A DNA stretch of 64,000 bases, taken from the NCBI GenBank assembly GCA_002633005.1, contig NMRA01000082.1, positions 598,576-662,575 on the forward strand. The letters run 5' to 3'. This document shows, in pieces, positions 28,601 to 43,600 of this stretch; within the stretch, counting starts at the first letter, position 1; each line of letters opens with the position of its first letter. A program made the translations under genes and the position numbers. The stretch comes from Phoronis australis. Lineage: Eukaryota > Phoronida > Phoronidae. The notes below the pieces were generated by a model. That model saw only the letters and a list, made by a program, of their open reading frames with translations, did no database searches and had not been told where the DNA came from.

Positions 28601-31600
28601 AAATTATGTTTCCGGTTTTGCCGTTAGTTCCAACCGGCACGGTGTTTTTGGGCTGGAATCATGAGTTACGCGTTTATTTAAACTTTCTTCGACTTCGAAT
28701 TGTGTAATGGTTATGGGATAGGAATTACTTGGTTCCTTATAACTTCTTCTTACGTACCATTTATGAGAATTGAAAACGTGTGCTACTGCGACTTTAACGC
28801 AACGCATGGTGGGTTCCCATTGCAGAGATTACGTGCAAGAAGAAGCTTGTATACGGACCAGATTGTGATAAGCCATGCAAATGTTTTAACAATGCACAGT
28901 GCGACGACTACAGTGGTGCATGTGAGAAATGTCCTCCTGGGCAAACCGGAAACGACTGCTCTATAAGTAAGTATATGAAGGGGCGCGACATACCAAAGAA
29001 CGTATTTTGTATTAAGAAATAACATGGCAAACGCAAATGTATCCATAATATAATACAAAGTCCAGCGTTTTGGTTCAGTCTTTCATGATCAATCAAGCAA
29101 ACCAAGTTTTCATATACCATTCGGTAATATGACGGACATGTGCAAGAAACCCGAATGCAACAGTTATATGTACTAGCGATCATAGCGGCGAAATAATGAA
29201 AGTTCCCCATTAATTATGAATTTAGCTGATTTTGATATCACGTTTTGTGCACCTCAGTGATATCTAAATATGACGCCAACTTACTGTTTGATTGCAGAAA
29301 CTACATGCAAGGAAACGTATGACTTCTATCCAAAATCGAACAAATATCCGTTCAATACATTTTACTGCGTTGATGGTAAGTAGAATCTGCCCGTTGGCGG
29401 GAGTTGTCTTCCTTTAGTCAGGTCGATTTACGTGCAAGTGTGCGGTTGTGAAGGCTTATAGCAATTAGGCAAAACAATGTACAGTTATACCGCTACTTAT
29501 TGACCACACGGCAATTATGAGTCGAGCCTGATGGTTGACAAATGTACAAATCCGTGAGATGTTGCACGGAATTCAGCAGAACTGAAAAGTTGCAGCTGTA
29601 CCTCAGTCAACATTCTTCCTTGAAAACACCGACTTTACCATGTAATTAAACACCAAATACATGTAGTTTCATTCGTCAGTCCTTTCATACTACACGCGTG
29701 CAGTTATGGTGAATGTCTAGAAACCGCGTCTCCGATACAAACACGTCATTTGTTACAAAAACTAGACAAAAATGCGCTGGCTCAAATTTTTGCAAATGTC
29801 TTACGTCATATGCGATCATCAATTGATGTGCATTTGATGCATTTGACATCAGCAACACATTTTGAACATATTGCATTTACTCTGTAATATATTCTAAATA
29901 TTACAATTAAATTTATGAAAACGACATATCTAATTTTTCAAACTGTTGTGAAACCCTTTTTGCGAATCTCTCAGTGCAGAGTGTATGACCGGCTGAATCG
30001 CTATTACGTTATTTTTAGCTGTTACTAGTTGTCTTGGCAGTTCTGAACACGGTTACTAGAACTAAAAACGAATGAAAACAGTTTACTAGGACCGGTTGAC
30101 GTTAGCGCTTCCGGTTCGAAGAAATATTTGACTGAAATGGTTCAAGAGTAACATTCCAGTTTAAATTTTACAGTTCCAACGCTGGAGGTCTCCTTTAGGC
30201 TGAGAGATAAAGTCAGTAACAACGTGGCCTTCAATAGGAACGTTCTCCGCGCACTGGAGGGAACTCTGATCGTGGTTCAGTCGCGGATCATTTCATTGGC
30301 CGTTGTTCCAGGTTATATTTTTAACGTACATGTAACTTTTAAAGTAGTGAGAGGTACTAAATTTCGTCTGCTCTGTCTAAGTCCATATACATGTATAACC
30401 AGATTCATGCACGCACCTAGTCTAAAATGGGGGACGCGAATTTTTGAGAACGTGGACCTTTTGCTAAGATTCACGGGGTACGTCTAAAGCTATGGATTGA
30501 GAATTCGCCGACTTTTGGTAGTTCCTGCCATTTTAGTTGACTTTTGTCTTGTTTTCTACTTTTGTGTTAGATTTTGTTTTTCTGAGCCGAACCTTTTTGT
30601 CCACTTCGCCAAATGGGGAGGGATCGGGAGCCCCTCGGGAGCTCGCATGAGATAACTATTTGTTCTCAGTTTGTGCGCATGCGAGATTTAGCCGAAACGT
30701 CTCACCTTCTCTTTCCTTGACGGGAATGCAGACTTAAAACCTGTTTCGCACGTATCTGCTGCTAATTGTTTATACGCAGTTGATGTTGTGTTCGAGAACA
30801 GGCGAGTGGTCGTCCTCCTTGGTCATTTCATTTGGATTATATCTTGCTTGCTTGAAAGTGAAAACGCAGCTCTCCATTATAGAGGGAGACGTGCAACGTG
30901 TGCACCTGTATATAAGACCGCCTGCAACAAGTTCAGAAAGGCTAGGCTCCGAAGTTATCGCCACGCTGGATGATTTGGTGAAAGGAGGGAAACGTTTGTT
31001 TGAATATCCTGTCGGGAAGGCAATTACGGCCAAGCCGGAGCGCCTACATATAAGGCCAGTGCTCGAGGAGCCCGACACAGGTTAAAACCGTGTGTGCATG
31101 AACTATGTTTATTAGGAGATTAAAGGTTTACCTACTTTTTGTAATGAGGAAACAAACAGAAACGATATTCGTTTTCGTTAACACAACACAATAAGGGGAA
31201 CATGTAGTAGACATTGCAAGGTGGTATTTTCGTTGCGTTCTATGCCGCGCCAGACTATTCCTACCTGGTTGCCTAGTATTTCATTGTCATGTTAAAGTGA
31301 CCTATATGTTGGAATAAACTGGTGTATGCCTTCTCAGGAACAAAGCATGACCCCTATATTGCTAGATGTAAGCAAGTGTCTTATTTGGGATTTATTTCCA
31401 ATAATGGGGTGCACCAGATTTTTGAACATGCTTTGAGTCTAGTTATCACTACCAGAGCCAAGGTGTTGGTTCATTTTGTCTGGCTCAACTACTGGATGTG
31501 AGTGAAGATGAAAACTGTTGCTGTTTTTAAAAATCAAGACGCAAATGATTGCGAATTCAACTAATCTTGAAAAAGAAATACGCACTCTTTGGAAACATGT

Positions 31601-34600
31601 ATCCCAACGCCCCTATATAAAATTATATGATTCCATTTTACATTTAATACCAAAACTAATGCCAGGTAAAGAGAGTAGTGAGTGCTTGCTTGGTATACCA
31701 ATTCGAAGGCTTCATACTTGTGACGAGTTACCAAGTTTTTTATCTAAACTTATGGTTCGACTGCTATCATTGCACCAATCTTTGTCACGTGAGACAATTA
31801 CTTTCAGATTGTCAAAGTCATAAATGAATTCTAAAGGCTTTGCACGTTTATTGAGCTGAAAGAATCTGTAATTTTGTCGATGTAAGCGGAGCAGACTTGC
31901 CGATAAAGTTCTATATACATGTAACCTTAAGCGTGAATAATCTGTAAGTATTTTGTATTTGCACCTACAGTGTAAGGCAGATTAAGAATTACACTTTGTC
32001 GTTCTGTTAAATAACAATCGAATGTCTGCGTATCGTGGTTTTAACATATCATTAACATTGATGTATCTGTGGTTTATCTTCTTGGCGCTGCAGTGGATAT
32101 GGTGAGAATACTCGCTGACATTGATAAGAGAGCTGTGGCGAAAGAGAAGCTTGTAGGTGTAGTACATCAATTCTTTCGTCACATCGACCCAACGTTTAGC
32201 CAAGACAGGTCAAGGTATAAGAGGGCGTTTGTTTCACCAAGTAAGTTAATACATATCAATCTTTAGAACATGAAGCCACGCCGACTCGTTAAGATGATAT
32301 TCAAATCTACCTATCACCATGGCACATAACAGTGTCATTATTGTTGACACGTCCTTTTTCAATTGGCATTATCTGTGATGTCGCTTTCATTATCATCGAT
32401 GGCGTTGTGGTCCTTGCTGTCGTCCTTGTTATCCTTTCGGAGGTCCTGGCCATCGTCGTCATCCAATTTCTTTCGCCGCCGTCATTGTCCATTTCGCTTG
32501 CCCATTGTATTTTGCCATTGCGCATGTACAGTAGCTCCTCGGACTGTGTTCATTTTCTGGCGAATCGTTGCAACTCGGTCGAAATTCTGAATTATTTTTG
32601 CTTCTTTTCAAGCTACAGGTTGAGTTTTCTGTCTTTCATGACACGTGGTATTCTTCACAAGTCCGCTCTTGTTGTGTTTAGTGGAAATCTGACCGCCATT
32701 GTTTTAGGTTTCGATTCGCGGTACTTCACGATCCTTTGAAAAATCGTTTTTTTGCTCTGTACACTTTCATGAGACTTTGACGGGACCATCTTGAATTATG
32801 TTCTGTGCTTGTCCACACAATTTTGTTGTGTCTTCGTTTCATTTCACAGGGACGCGAGGGTGCTTTGGGTATTGCGGGGCGCTCGGGCGTCTTGGAACGT
32901 GGCCTTGATCCAAATGTCCTACTTCATGGTTTTCGAATGTTAGCAATTATGATAAAACTCGCGAATGGCTATGTAACATGAATTAACCACTTCTTGCTAC
33001 GGCTTATCAAACCTTACAAGTTTCGATCACAACTTTTGCTTTGAATTTTTTTCCGAACCGACGGCAAGTACGCCAGCTACGACAATAGCGACAACTTCAG
33101 GTAACACTGCCACCTGACGGCGACATTCATTACGAACGATCAGCTAGTTGATGGTTGATTTTGCATAATTCTCTACCTCTAATATTCTGTGAAATCACTT
33201 TTAAACGGCAAAGATTCGTTTCCTCTAATGTGGGTGCAATCAAGGATACGACACCTAAACCAGAACGTCACTACATACATGAATCAATACTTGTCGAGTT
33301 TCGTATTGCCAAGAGAAAATATCTTGATGCCTTCAATGCACACGCTCCTACTAGGTGTTGTCAAATAAGTTTCCTTTTCGCGAACAGAGGGCAAGCTAAT
33401 CGTTGAGCTGTACAAGCCAATAGCAAGTGCCACGACATTCAGCAGCACCATTATAAAGCGACTTCAACTGGAATTCCGCAAAGACAAAGGACTCGATGAT
33501 GGAAACGGAAATAATGTATTAACCATAAAAGGTGGAACTGTAACGTACGACCTGGGACCGAAGACGGTCCCGCCAGGGGTTGTTGGAAGTAAGTTTGTTT
33601 GATGGTTCCAACCGTAGTCTCGTTAGTGCTCTAGAACCTTTCATTGGGAATATCTTTTCCAGTGTTTTATCTACGACAGATCAAGATGTGCTTATCAGCA
33701 AATATGATGCATACATGTAGTTTTCTGGAGACAGTGTGGTGGATTCGATTAGTCTTACATGTAGCTCCGCCTTAATGCAATCTCTTAAGACCAAAATTAA
33801 AACTGATACGAAGGCTTACGATTGTTATTTGGTCTAAACGACCAGAAGTCACGACTGCCGTCATTGTAACCTGTTGACGAACAAGCTTCGTTGATACCTC
33901 TATGGGATTCTTTGCAATCTAATGTCAAATTGAAGATCGTCTGCTGTGGATTCGAGAATCTTCAAAGCACCCCAAAGTCAATGCAGTGCGACACTCGGGT
34001 ACTTGAACACTGAAGTGATTTTCCAGCCATATCAGGATCTTCATAGGTAACCAAGATTTCAATCAAAATACTCAATATTCCAACTGTTGTAAACAGGGTT
34101 CCCCATTAGAGTTTCAAGACCATGATTTTTATTCAAGACCATGGTGGTTATGATTACGCAACGGGTTGCAGAAGCGCAATATGCATGTTCTCCTACGACA
34201 AAATAGTCTTAATTTTGGTTTAAGTTAAAAAATCGACTCTGTATCCATGAAATGGCGATTTTCAATTTTTCTTCATCGTTTTTAAAGTTTATCTGAGCTC
34301 AAACATTGATTTAAACTTGGACTAAATTCTGGCCTAAAGTCATTTTCCACGAAACGGGCCCCAGAAAATATATACTTGTGCTAAGTTGAATTCTTTAGTT
34401 TTGTAGATACTTGCATATCTTTTCGGAACTGACGATAACGTCCTACAATACCTTAAGCCTTATTGTTTATTTGGATATGTTTCCGTTTCACCATTTTCGT
34501 AGAATGAGACGCCTTTAGAACACAGTGTATCGGTGAATTTACTGTGGTTACATTTGATGTTTTCGTTCCGTAGAACAGAGAATATCACGAGGAAACTAGT

Positions 34601-37600
34601 ATTTTCACAATGTTGTCTAGAAGACTTGCACGATCATGCGTTTTCAAGAGTTTTCAACTCCACAACAAACTGCCCAGGAGCTCGTTTCTCGTACAGTCAA
34701 ACGTTGATTATTGTTGTTTGCTTGGCTTCTAAATAGTTTTCTCTCAATCAGGCTACAAATTTCTGTTGACTTTCAGCCTAAAGCGATTTTGTGAAACAAG
34801 CTAAGCCAACCGTTTGCTGATTTTTGACATTAGTCAAACGACTATTGACTTTTGGAGAAACTATCCCAAGACGTGAGGACGTTTAGTTGTGTTGGTCTTA
34901 ATTCACTAATCCAAAGATAATTATTTCTACGCTTCCCTCGTCGTTCTTGTAGTGCCCAGTCACACTTAACGTTCTACACTAATTTGGTTCTAAAACTGAT
35001 GTGATTTGAAGTTACTAGTCCATTGTTTGCTGTTTTATTCATTCATTGCTTCTTTTCTGTAGCCCCTAAAGTCACATTGTCGTTTTACGTTAAGTGCCAA
35101 ATGCCGATTTCCACTCAGTCTGACGTTTTCAAGTATATTGCCAAAACCGTGCGGGACGAACTTGGTGTGTCCAAAGAAAGAATTACTGAGATGAAGTCAA
35201 CTGTACAAGGAGATTGTAAGTCATTTTCAGTGCACAAGTTAATGTGTCAAAACAACCGATCTAGCTTATTTATCTCCGTTAAGGTACCCTTGTCAGATGA
35301 CATTTCGCTCCGAACACGTTCAATATTACACCACTTTGACGATATATAATTCTGATGTTGCAACCAGAACAGTAGAACCAACAAAACAATTGCAGGTTGT
35401 TTGATATGTGTTGTACCAGAGGTGCGAGGGTACTTTATTATGACCACTGCAGTGATCACTTACCTGGAATTTATTTTATGCTTGATTGATGCATTTTTAA
35501 AGGTGAAGGCAACCTTTTTTCATGTCATGTTTAGCAAAAATAAGGTTCGTTGATTATCCCAGACATATTTTTCACTTATTTAATGCTTTTCGTAATTTAA
35601 GTAATTACTCATCGTCTACTCCGGAAGTGACGTTTTTGGAGGCAAGAATTTCGCGCCAATTTCTTTTCATATAGTCTGAATGTGAGAGCAGTCGAGTCAG
35701 TCATTGTTTTATCTCGGTTGTGATATGTTCGGTCGTCATTTGCTTTTGCTTACGATTCAGTCAACATGACACGCTGTTGCTGCGTACTGGGGTGTACTCA
35801 TTATCGTTTCACGTACAGAGGAAGAACTGTCCCACTTGCCCGAGTGTCTCGCTACACACTCCCAGTGGAGGAAGATCTGACCACCCAAACTGCTTACATC
35901 CCGCCTTTCGACTCCCTCGTCACACACCTGGCACCTTCCAAATAGCTCCAATACAAGTCCACAATAAACTTATCAAACTTAGGCTCGCAGATCTGTTCAT
36001 TGGATAACGAACTGTCCTCTTCACTGGGTGTCGAACTGGGCCTGCATTCACTCCCACTACTCAACATCGCTGTAGGGCTGCTTACAGGCTCTGCCGGGGC
36101 TAGAGACAATAACACAGGGCAACTCACTGCTAGTTCCTGGAATTGCACGCAATGAGATACGTTCGGAGGCACGGGTGACAGTTGATGAAGTGCCTTCAGT
36201 CACTGTATATAGTGGCCACAGCTCGCGAGGCTTCTCGCTTCAAAAACGCACTTCTCGCGGTTGGCGACGGGGCACTGCCGGGAATCAACAGAGACGGTAT
36301 GGTACCCTTCTTCAGGCGTTGTTTCGCATGGATCTTCATCAATTCAGCGTACATATCTCTGTCACAATCTGACTGCAGAAAATGCTTGCCACACACTAGG
36401 TAATCCTCCACTGCTTTGTACGTTGCGTGGACGGGTAGCGCTGCGTTCTTCGCATGAACGAGCTAACCAAGTACGGCGAAGTGTGTCATCCTTCGGAAAG
36501 CGACGCAAGGTACCCAAAGCGCGTGTGAGACGATAATGAGTACATCCCGGCACGCAGCAACAGCGTGGCATGTTGACTGACTTTTTAACAAAAGCAAACG
36601 ACGACCGAACTTATCACAACCGAGGTAGAACAATGACAGACTCAACAGCTCTCACAGTCAGACTATAATGAAAAGAAATTGGCGCGAAACTCGTGCCTCC
36701 CAAAACGTCACTTCCGGAGTAGAGGACGGGAAATTAATCAAATTACGAAAAGCTGTAATTAAGTGAAAATGTGTCTGGGATAATCAACGAACCTTATTTT
36801 TGCTAAAAGTGACATGAAATAGGTTGCCCTCGCCTTTAAAAGCGAGCTGTAGAGCTGGGTCTTAAGCCCTACACCTTGTGTAAATGAAGCAGACAGTTAT
36901 CCGACTGGGACGCTGTGCCTCCTCAAAACAGCAACGTCTCTTTAGCCCAGTTTTCAACAGTCAACAATGTCCCTTAAACATTTCAGACTCCTTGATTACG
37001 TTTGTGCTGCTAAAGCCGACGAACTTATCTCCCAAGAAAACAAGTGACGCCCTTCGTGATTGGAATAAACAGCTCTACAATGGAATGGTTAAGGTGGTCG
37101 ATGATGACGGAAATACTGTGTGTACCGTCACTAAACAGGAACTTACCATTGACCCAACCACGACAATCGATCCTGCAATTATAGATAAACGTGAGTAGTG
37201 TCTCACACCATGAAACATGTCGATAAGATCCCTTATCAATGACGCTGATGTTTAATGATATCCATAGAAGTTGTGGACACGAACAAATGTTAGTCGGGCA
37301 GTTACCTTGATAACTGATATTTAAAGTGTAAGATGAAATGTGATATTAAGAAGGGGTGCTGTTAGAGGTATGTTAGGTATTCCCACTAGGGGGCAGTTTT
37401 GAGCTTGATCGAGGAGTTCTACTTGATCGCCGATAATGAGCAGACGTGTCATGAATTATCTGAACACTGGGACTAGACTTTCTTGTGTTTTGTTCATATA
37501 CTTTCAAAAATACTGAGCGTTATTTGTTTATGTGGTGAGCATTTGCTACGGTGCGGACAGCAGCGCCTTGAATATGGAACTTGACTGTATTATTTTGGTG

Positions 37601-40600
37601 GACTGGTAGAGTCAACGGAACGCGTGAGGACGCCTTAGTGATGAAGACTGGACATGCTGCAAGTTTCAAGTTTTGGTGCTGTCGTTCGACCCTGTCTTCG
37701 TACCAAGTTTCACGTAACTTGTTATTATGTTTGTAAACATGTAAATAGATGTTAATTTTGATCAGGATAACTGAAAAGTGATTGTTTTCGTTTATATTAC
37801 CGTAACACGTGCATTAAAACCTACGTTTCGTTTCACGTCTAGTTCAAAAGATCGACGCTACCTTCATGTTGAAATGCACGATTTCTGAGACAGACAAATT
37901 GGAAAAATATGTCAAAGACTCACTAGCCCGTGTTCTTGCCGTTGCTAAATCGAGGCTAGAAAAGATCGAGATATTGAAAAAAGCTGACGGTATGTCTGAA
38001 TCTCACTTAGTGCTCTTTTCCACCATTTCATAGTAACGAGCTATTCACTGCGTCTTAACTTGCTGTTGCGTTGTTTTTAATTAATTTGGCTGACTGGTTC
38101 TGTATCTAAAATACTTAGTAAAATCACAATACATTTTATGTGACATTTTTATTATCAACACTAAATATACATGTAAAATAAAACTGAATGCGATTGGGTA
38201 CTTTTTTATCTTCGTACAGTATACCAAATCTCGGTGGTAATTTTACCACCCACGTCGTGGTCCAAAAAGAAATCGAGTGAAGTTTTGAAAACCTTGAGGA
38301 AAATGTTATTCAAGGCAGAACTGAAAATAAGCAACGGGGACGTCAAAATTTGCACCACAGATCCGACAACGACGACAGTAATCGTTTCTCCCGTTGGTCC
38401 AGACCCGCCCAATGTAAAGGCAGGTTAGTTGTGCGAGTGTACGTTTCATAACGACGCAGGCATACAAAATTGTAGGAATAAAGCTAATTAACATGAGGCT
38501 AAATGACATCGTGGAACTCGGACTTTTGCTATTCAAGGAGGCCGCTACTACAAAAACATAATTTATTAACATCTCCATTTCATTCAGTGTCAGACATACA
38601 TGTAGGTCAGCATGTGCTGCGAAATCGTTCCATGAATGAAAATTCTCAAAAAGATTGCATTCAAATCATCTCTGAAGTAACGTACTGTCTTCATTACTGC
38701 AGCAGCTTAAATACTCAGTGCTCTTGAGTAAAGGGTAATTTGTCACCAATACGACACGACTTGCAAAAGCACGCTATTCCAAACTTACCTAGTAGGCCTA
38801 CATCAAGTTGTTGAAATAGTTGCGTGGTTGGGCATCGCCCGCCGTCCTATCATGCCTGCCCTTTCCAGGCGGATTTTGCACGACGTAGGGTGGGTTCTCA
38901 AATTCTGCCCATCAAACACAGTTCTAAGTTATAACAGGATCTGACTAATCCTGCTCTTCTGAAAAGGAATGGCTGATCACAATTCGCCAACGTGCTGGAC
39001 AGTTACGTCATTTCCCATGTTTGTTGCCAACAAATGGGATAAATGAGGAGCTTTCGACCAATAACACTAGAGCCTCTAACTCTTCCCGCAGCTGATGTGA
39101 TGAGGTGAAAAAAGGTGTCCTTCATCAGCGTTAGATGAATTTTCGTTTTTTTTTTGTAAATAGGTCACCCAAAAACAATACGGCAACACCGGCTCTACTT
39201 TCAAAAATAAAACGAACCAGAGTCAATAGTGTTTTTTGGTTGGAAAAACACGTTCATGATGTCAGAAGTGACGATAACAAAGGCGTCGAAGTTTTCGTCT
39301 ACTTTCTCACAATACACTTAGAATTAAAGATGTGGCTCTACTTTAGGTGGTAATAACAACGTAGAGATTACCATGGACTGCGATTCCACGACATTCGACA
39401 GTAGAGAAAAACTCGCCACCGACACACTTGTAAAAGTTTTGCAAGTGCAGAGGTACAGGATAGCAGACTTGAAGTTCCAGCAAGGTGGCGCCAGTAAGCC
39501 TGTGTACATTCCTCATAGTTGATTGGTTTGTTTGGGTTGTACCAATGTTTAAAACTGTGAGATACGTTTTTGAACTAAGAACAGACCGCAGCGGTTGCTG
39601 CTCCTTTCTAGTGGCAAATCTGTGATTTCAAATATAGACCTCTAGACCGTTAATACCCTGTTATCATACATGTATTTACCCCTGTAGCGACTATTTTACT
39701 AACTCACATGCCCATTATGTCAGTGATTATTATTCTTAATTGTAAACGTGTTTTACAAGTTAACTGTGGAAATCTCCAAAAATGTTACCGAGTTGATTTA
39801 GAAGTCTGACGCGCGCTGGGTGCAAGGGACACTAGTCTTCAAATCATCAAACTAGGTGGTTTCAGATATGGTTTTTAATGTATCCGTACGTCGACGATCT
39901 GTGCAGTTGGTTTCGCCATCTTACGTCACGCATATGTGCCTGACATCAACATCAATTCTCTTTTAAACAAAAAATTGACATTTTGTCCAACTCTTCTGAA
40001 ACTATATGTATGCAGGCTTCAAGGACGTATTCATATTCGCACCAAGTTTTGCCCGTATTTGAAACGCTGCTGAAACAAATTACCGGTTATACATGTAGTG
40101 TTTTTAAGAGAAATCTGACATGAAAGCGCTGAGATGGCTATCATTCAAATTCTTGCATCAAGGATCTATAGATGCTAGGTATTCTGAGACTTAATGTGTA
40201 AGAAGAGTGATCTTTTAGGAAGTACTAATTGGAGTAAATCACTTCGAGTACATGTGTAGTTAGGGTCCGATTAAAGTGTGGTTTTTACGGACTCGGTAAT
40301 CTGCGCCACCACGCAAAAGGAAAATCTGTTTTGTTCGAAATAGCCGAAGCGAAGATAAGCACAACATTTAAGTGAACTTTATCTACTAAATAGAATCTTC
40401 GAGACCTACACTTTACTGAAGCAGGCACCTAAACAGTCGTCTTCTGTGTCTTTTGATAGAAGTCTTCTTGAAATTTACACTTCGTCCACCGACAACTACT
40501 TCGCCACAGCCGAGTGGGAAAGCATTGAAATGGTTGCAAGAGGTGGTTAAGGCCAAAGCGTTCATCATCAAGAAGAAAGACGGGACAAATGCTTGTACAG

Positions 40601-43600
40601 GAACGGACACTACCGTCAACCCCATCCGTACGTGTGCGTCTCTTGTCACTCATAAAGTGTTTACGTCACCATCCCTATGTGTGCTTCTCTTGTCACCCAA
40701 TAAGTGTTTACGTCACCATGTATATGCGTGTATCTCTTGTCACTCAGAAAGTGTTTACGTCACTGCTTATTATGTGATTCTCTTTTGACACAAGCAGTTT
40801 CTGCGTCACCAGCGACATTTGCGCTTGAAGTAAAATGCAACGGGACGAACGCAATCAAATCAAAACATTTTCCCAAAGCGATGCTACGACTGAGTTTACA
40901 CTTAAGGAACCATGGGAAAGTATTTTCCAAACAAGATATACATTTGACAAATTATTAATAGTACAAAATTAGATGCAGAATATCACACGCCCTGACTGGT
41001 AGAACGGCCATGAACAATGAACAATGTCGTACATTCAGAGAGCAGTCCGCTTGGTGGCGCTTCGACCAAGTGAGATACTGTTCGTCGGCCAGTCGTGGCT
41101 CACGGGCGGAAGTTAAATATATACGGGTCGTTCTCATGCTAGCTGAGAAGGCGTGAACAAATTGTTTTGTATTTTGCAATTATAAACTGTTCCTGATTGC
41201 CTTTGTAACCAACTTTTAATTAACTCCAAGTTAGCAATAAAGACCGGTATTTCGCAAAATATCTGACACCAACAAAAATGAAAACTTTACGTAGTAACCC
41301 TCTACGCCATCTGACGTGGTCGAGTCTGTGCGAATAATCGAAAGTATCCCGTTGTGTCATTTTTGACCTTGGTGAAAACTTTAGTTTACAGAGTAAAATT
41401 AATCCAAGTTAATTTTAAGCGACATGCATATAGATTTTTAGCAAAGGCACGCTGTAGTTGTATGGTCTATTTTATTGGGCTTTTATTTTTATTGAAGTTC
41501 TCGCTCAGGCTATGAACAACACCTTTCGCATGGCATACACTGTAAATTCTTTCACGCTGTTAAGCTGCATATTGTATCATTGCACGACTACTGATACCCC
41601 TGTCCTGTGATTGGCTGAAACACGGCATGATAACTACTGTTATTTAATAACCTTTTTACTAAACTGGATACGGGATATTATTTTCGTTCACACCTCTAGA
41701 ACGTAAGATGTTGCTATTCGCGTTGTGAAAAAATCTAGAGCCAGCAGAAACCATGGGCGTAGGAAGAGGAGGACCAGACGGGGAGGAGACGAGAACTCCA
41801 CTCATGAAGTTGGAGTAGCGTCCCCTTCGAAATACGGTAGTAGGAATCGGGAAGGGACCGGGAGGTGCATGTGATTCAATAATATGCATGCGTAGGGCAG
41901 GGAACGGGGCAGTCGAGAAAAGAAAGACGCGTCAAGTCAAGTTGAAGAGGGACACTTATGGAGAACATCTGTCAACACAGCCGAATGCAAACTTTCCCAC
42001 GCCTGTATGTAAACCTGAACACGAAGCGAGCTGTTTATATCAGTATATCAAACCGTATATGAGCAACACAAACTTAAATGCAGAAAAACCTAAGGAAAAG
42101 TGTCAGAGACCCTGTAAAAAACCCATTATAGACCGACCCCTCGCGCGTATCGGTTCACATGGACGTATCCCTTGGTCCACAGAACCTGATGTCGCCCTCG
42201 TTCCGTTCTTGTACAGTATACATGTACTATTCATATCACTGACTATTCGAAACAAGTATGTGTTGATTACCTTGTGCAACTTGTGCTGTTGAAGAGTGTC
42301 CGGATGGATTTTGGGGAGAACATTGTAAGAATCCATGTAACTGTGAAAACGATGCGCCATGTGAAAACAGCAAAACGGGTGATTGTCCGGGAGGCAACTG
42401 CAAGAAGCGATTCAAGGGTCCCGGATGTGCTACTAGTGAGTAAAATTAATGCTGTTCTAATTTGAGGTGGTGAAGTACCATTGCTGTCTGACTTACAGAT
42501 TATCCAGTCGGCAGGTGCAAGTATTAAACTAATAAGGCGCGTCAGGGCCAACGACATAAAACTTTAGTCAAGTCTTCACTCGGAAATTGGCCATTGGATG
42601 CCATGCCGACTTGAAGCAACTTAGAATACAGTGATTTTCCCATCAGTGATTTCAGTATGAAGGTTCTCTTTGAGCCAGTGCCGTGAACATATTTAAACCT
42701 TTGACGTCAACATGTCGTCATTATATTGCTTTTTGGCGTTTTGTAATGTAACCTACTTCAGATTAAGTCTGTCATTTCCAGGTTTCACAGGCGATAACAA
42801 AGGGGACCGGAAAATGTTAGTTATGATTCAATGCCCTACACATATTTTGACCGTTGGCATGTATCAGCAGTCTTTTCATGGATTCTTTCACAACACATTG
42901 TTCAATAAAGCTCACCTTGGCTAACGAAATATAGTTTCCCCTCTCCAGCTTGTCTACAAGTTAATGCGTGCTCTTTGCAGGCCCAAATTGTCACAAGCGA
43001 AAATTGTTTTCGGAGAATTTGAGCAAACTCTGACAATTTGGTCCTGCAGTCAATGCGCAATTTGTCACAATTTTGACGTTGCTACAATTTGGGACGTTGA
43101 GACGTTGCAGAGTGCTCAGTAACGTTTGCACGTCACCTTATGACTTACAATTCACACACTTCTCAAACAATACGGAAAGACGTGTCGTTTTATTTATATC
43201 AACTTAACGCAACGCACGATGGGTTCCCATTGCAGAGATTACGTGTAAGAATCAGCTCGTATACGGACCAGACTGTGATAAGCCATGCAATTGTTTTAAC
43301 AATGCACAATGTGACGACTACACTGGTGAATGTCAGAAATGTCCTCCTGGGCATACTGGAAAAGACTGCTCTATAAGTAAGTGTGAGAAAAGACGTCGTG
43401 TGATGGTTAACATCATGTTAAAGCAGGTCAACTAGACTATGGCACTCGGGAGCGGGTGGCATGCTTGAGGAATGGTTTAATGATAGAAGAACGGGACAAG
43501 TTGACCTTCGCGCCGTGCCCTGCAAGATACGATATGTACTAGCGTTCCAAGCAGCCACACCCACGTTTGTTAAGCCACTGATTAAATGCCTTTTCAAAGA

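Larger units (their letters stand above)
26951..40627 (+). repeat. Module M2 of the tandem 13-exon protein module
   Basis: Second copy (13 exons, 689 codons, 13.7 kb). From EGF-a to D4B it is about 60-90% identical to M3 by hand count, and intron pieces are also shared (for example 28797-28825 with 43207-43235, and about 33905-34050 with about 51330-51440). Confidence 0.9.

Noticed and set aside
30780-30882. Upstream extension of the M2 D1B exon (in-frame to 30780)
   Set aside because: The residues are not conserved, the M3 counterpart has a stop there, and only the acceptor at 30882 keeps phase 1.
32332-32739. 135-codon hydrophobic open frame
   Set aside because: It is built from ATC/GTC low-complexity DNA inside an intron, all three frames are partly open, and no homologue is recognisable.
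41888-42292. 134-codon open frame just upstream of M3 EGF-a
   Set aside because: It is not conserved in the matching M2 intron and runs across the acceptor in a different frame.
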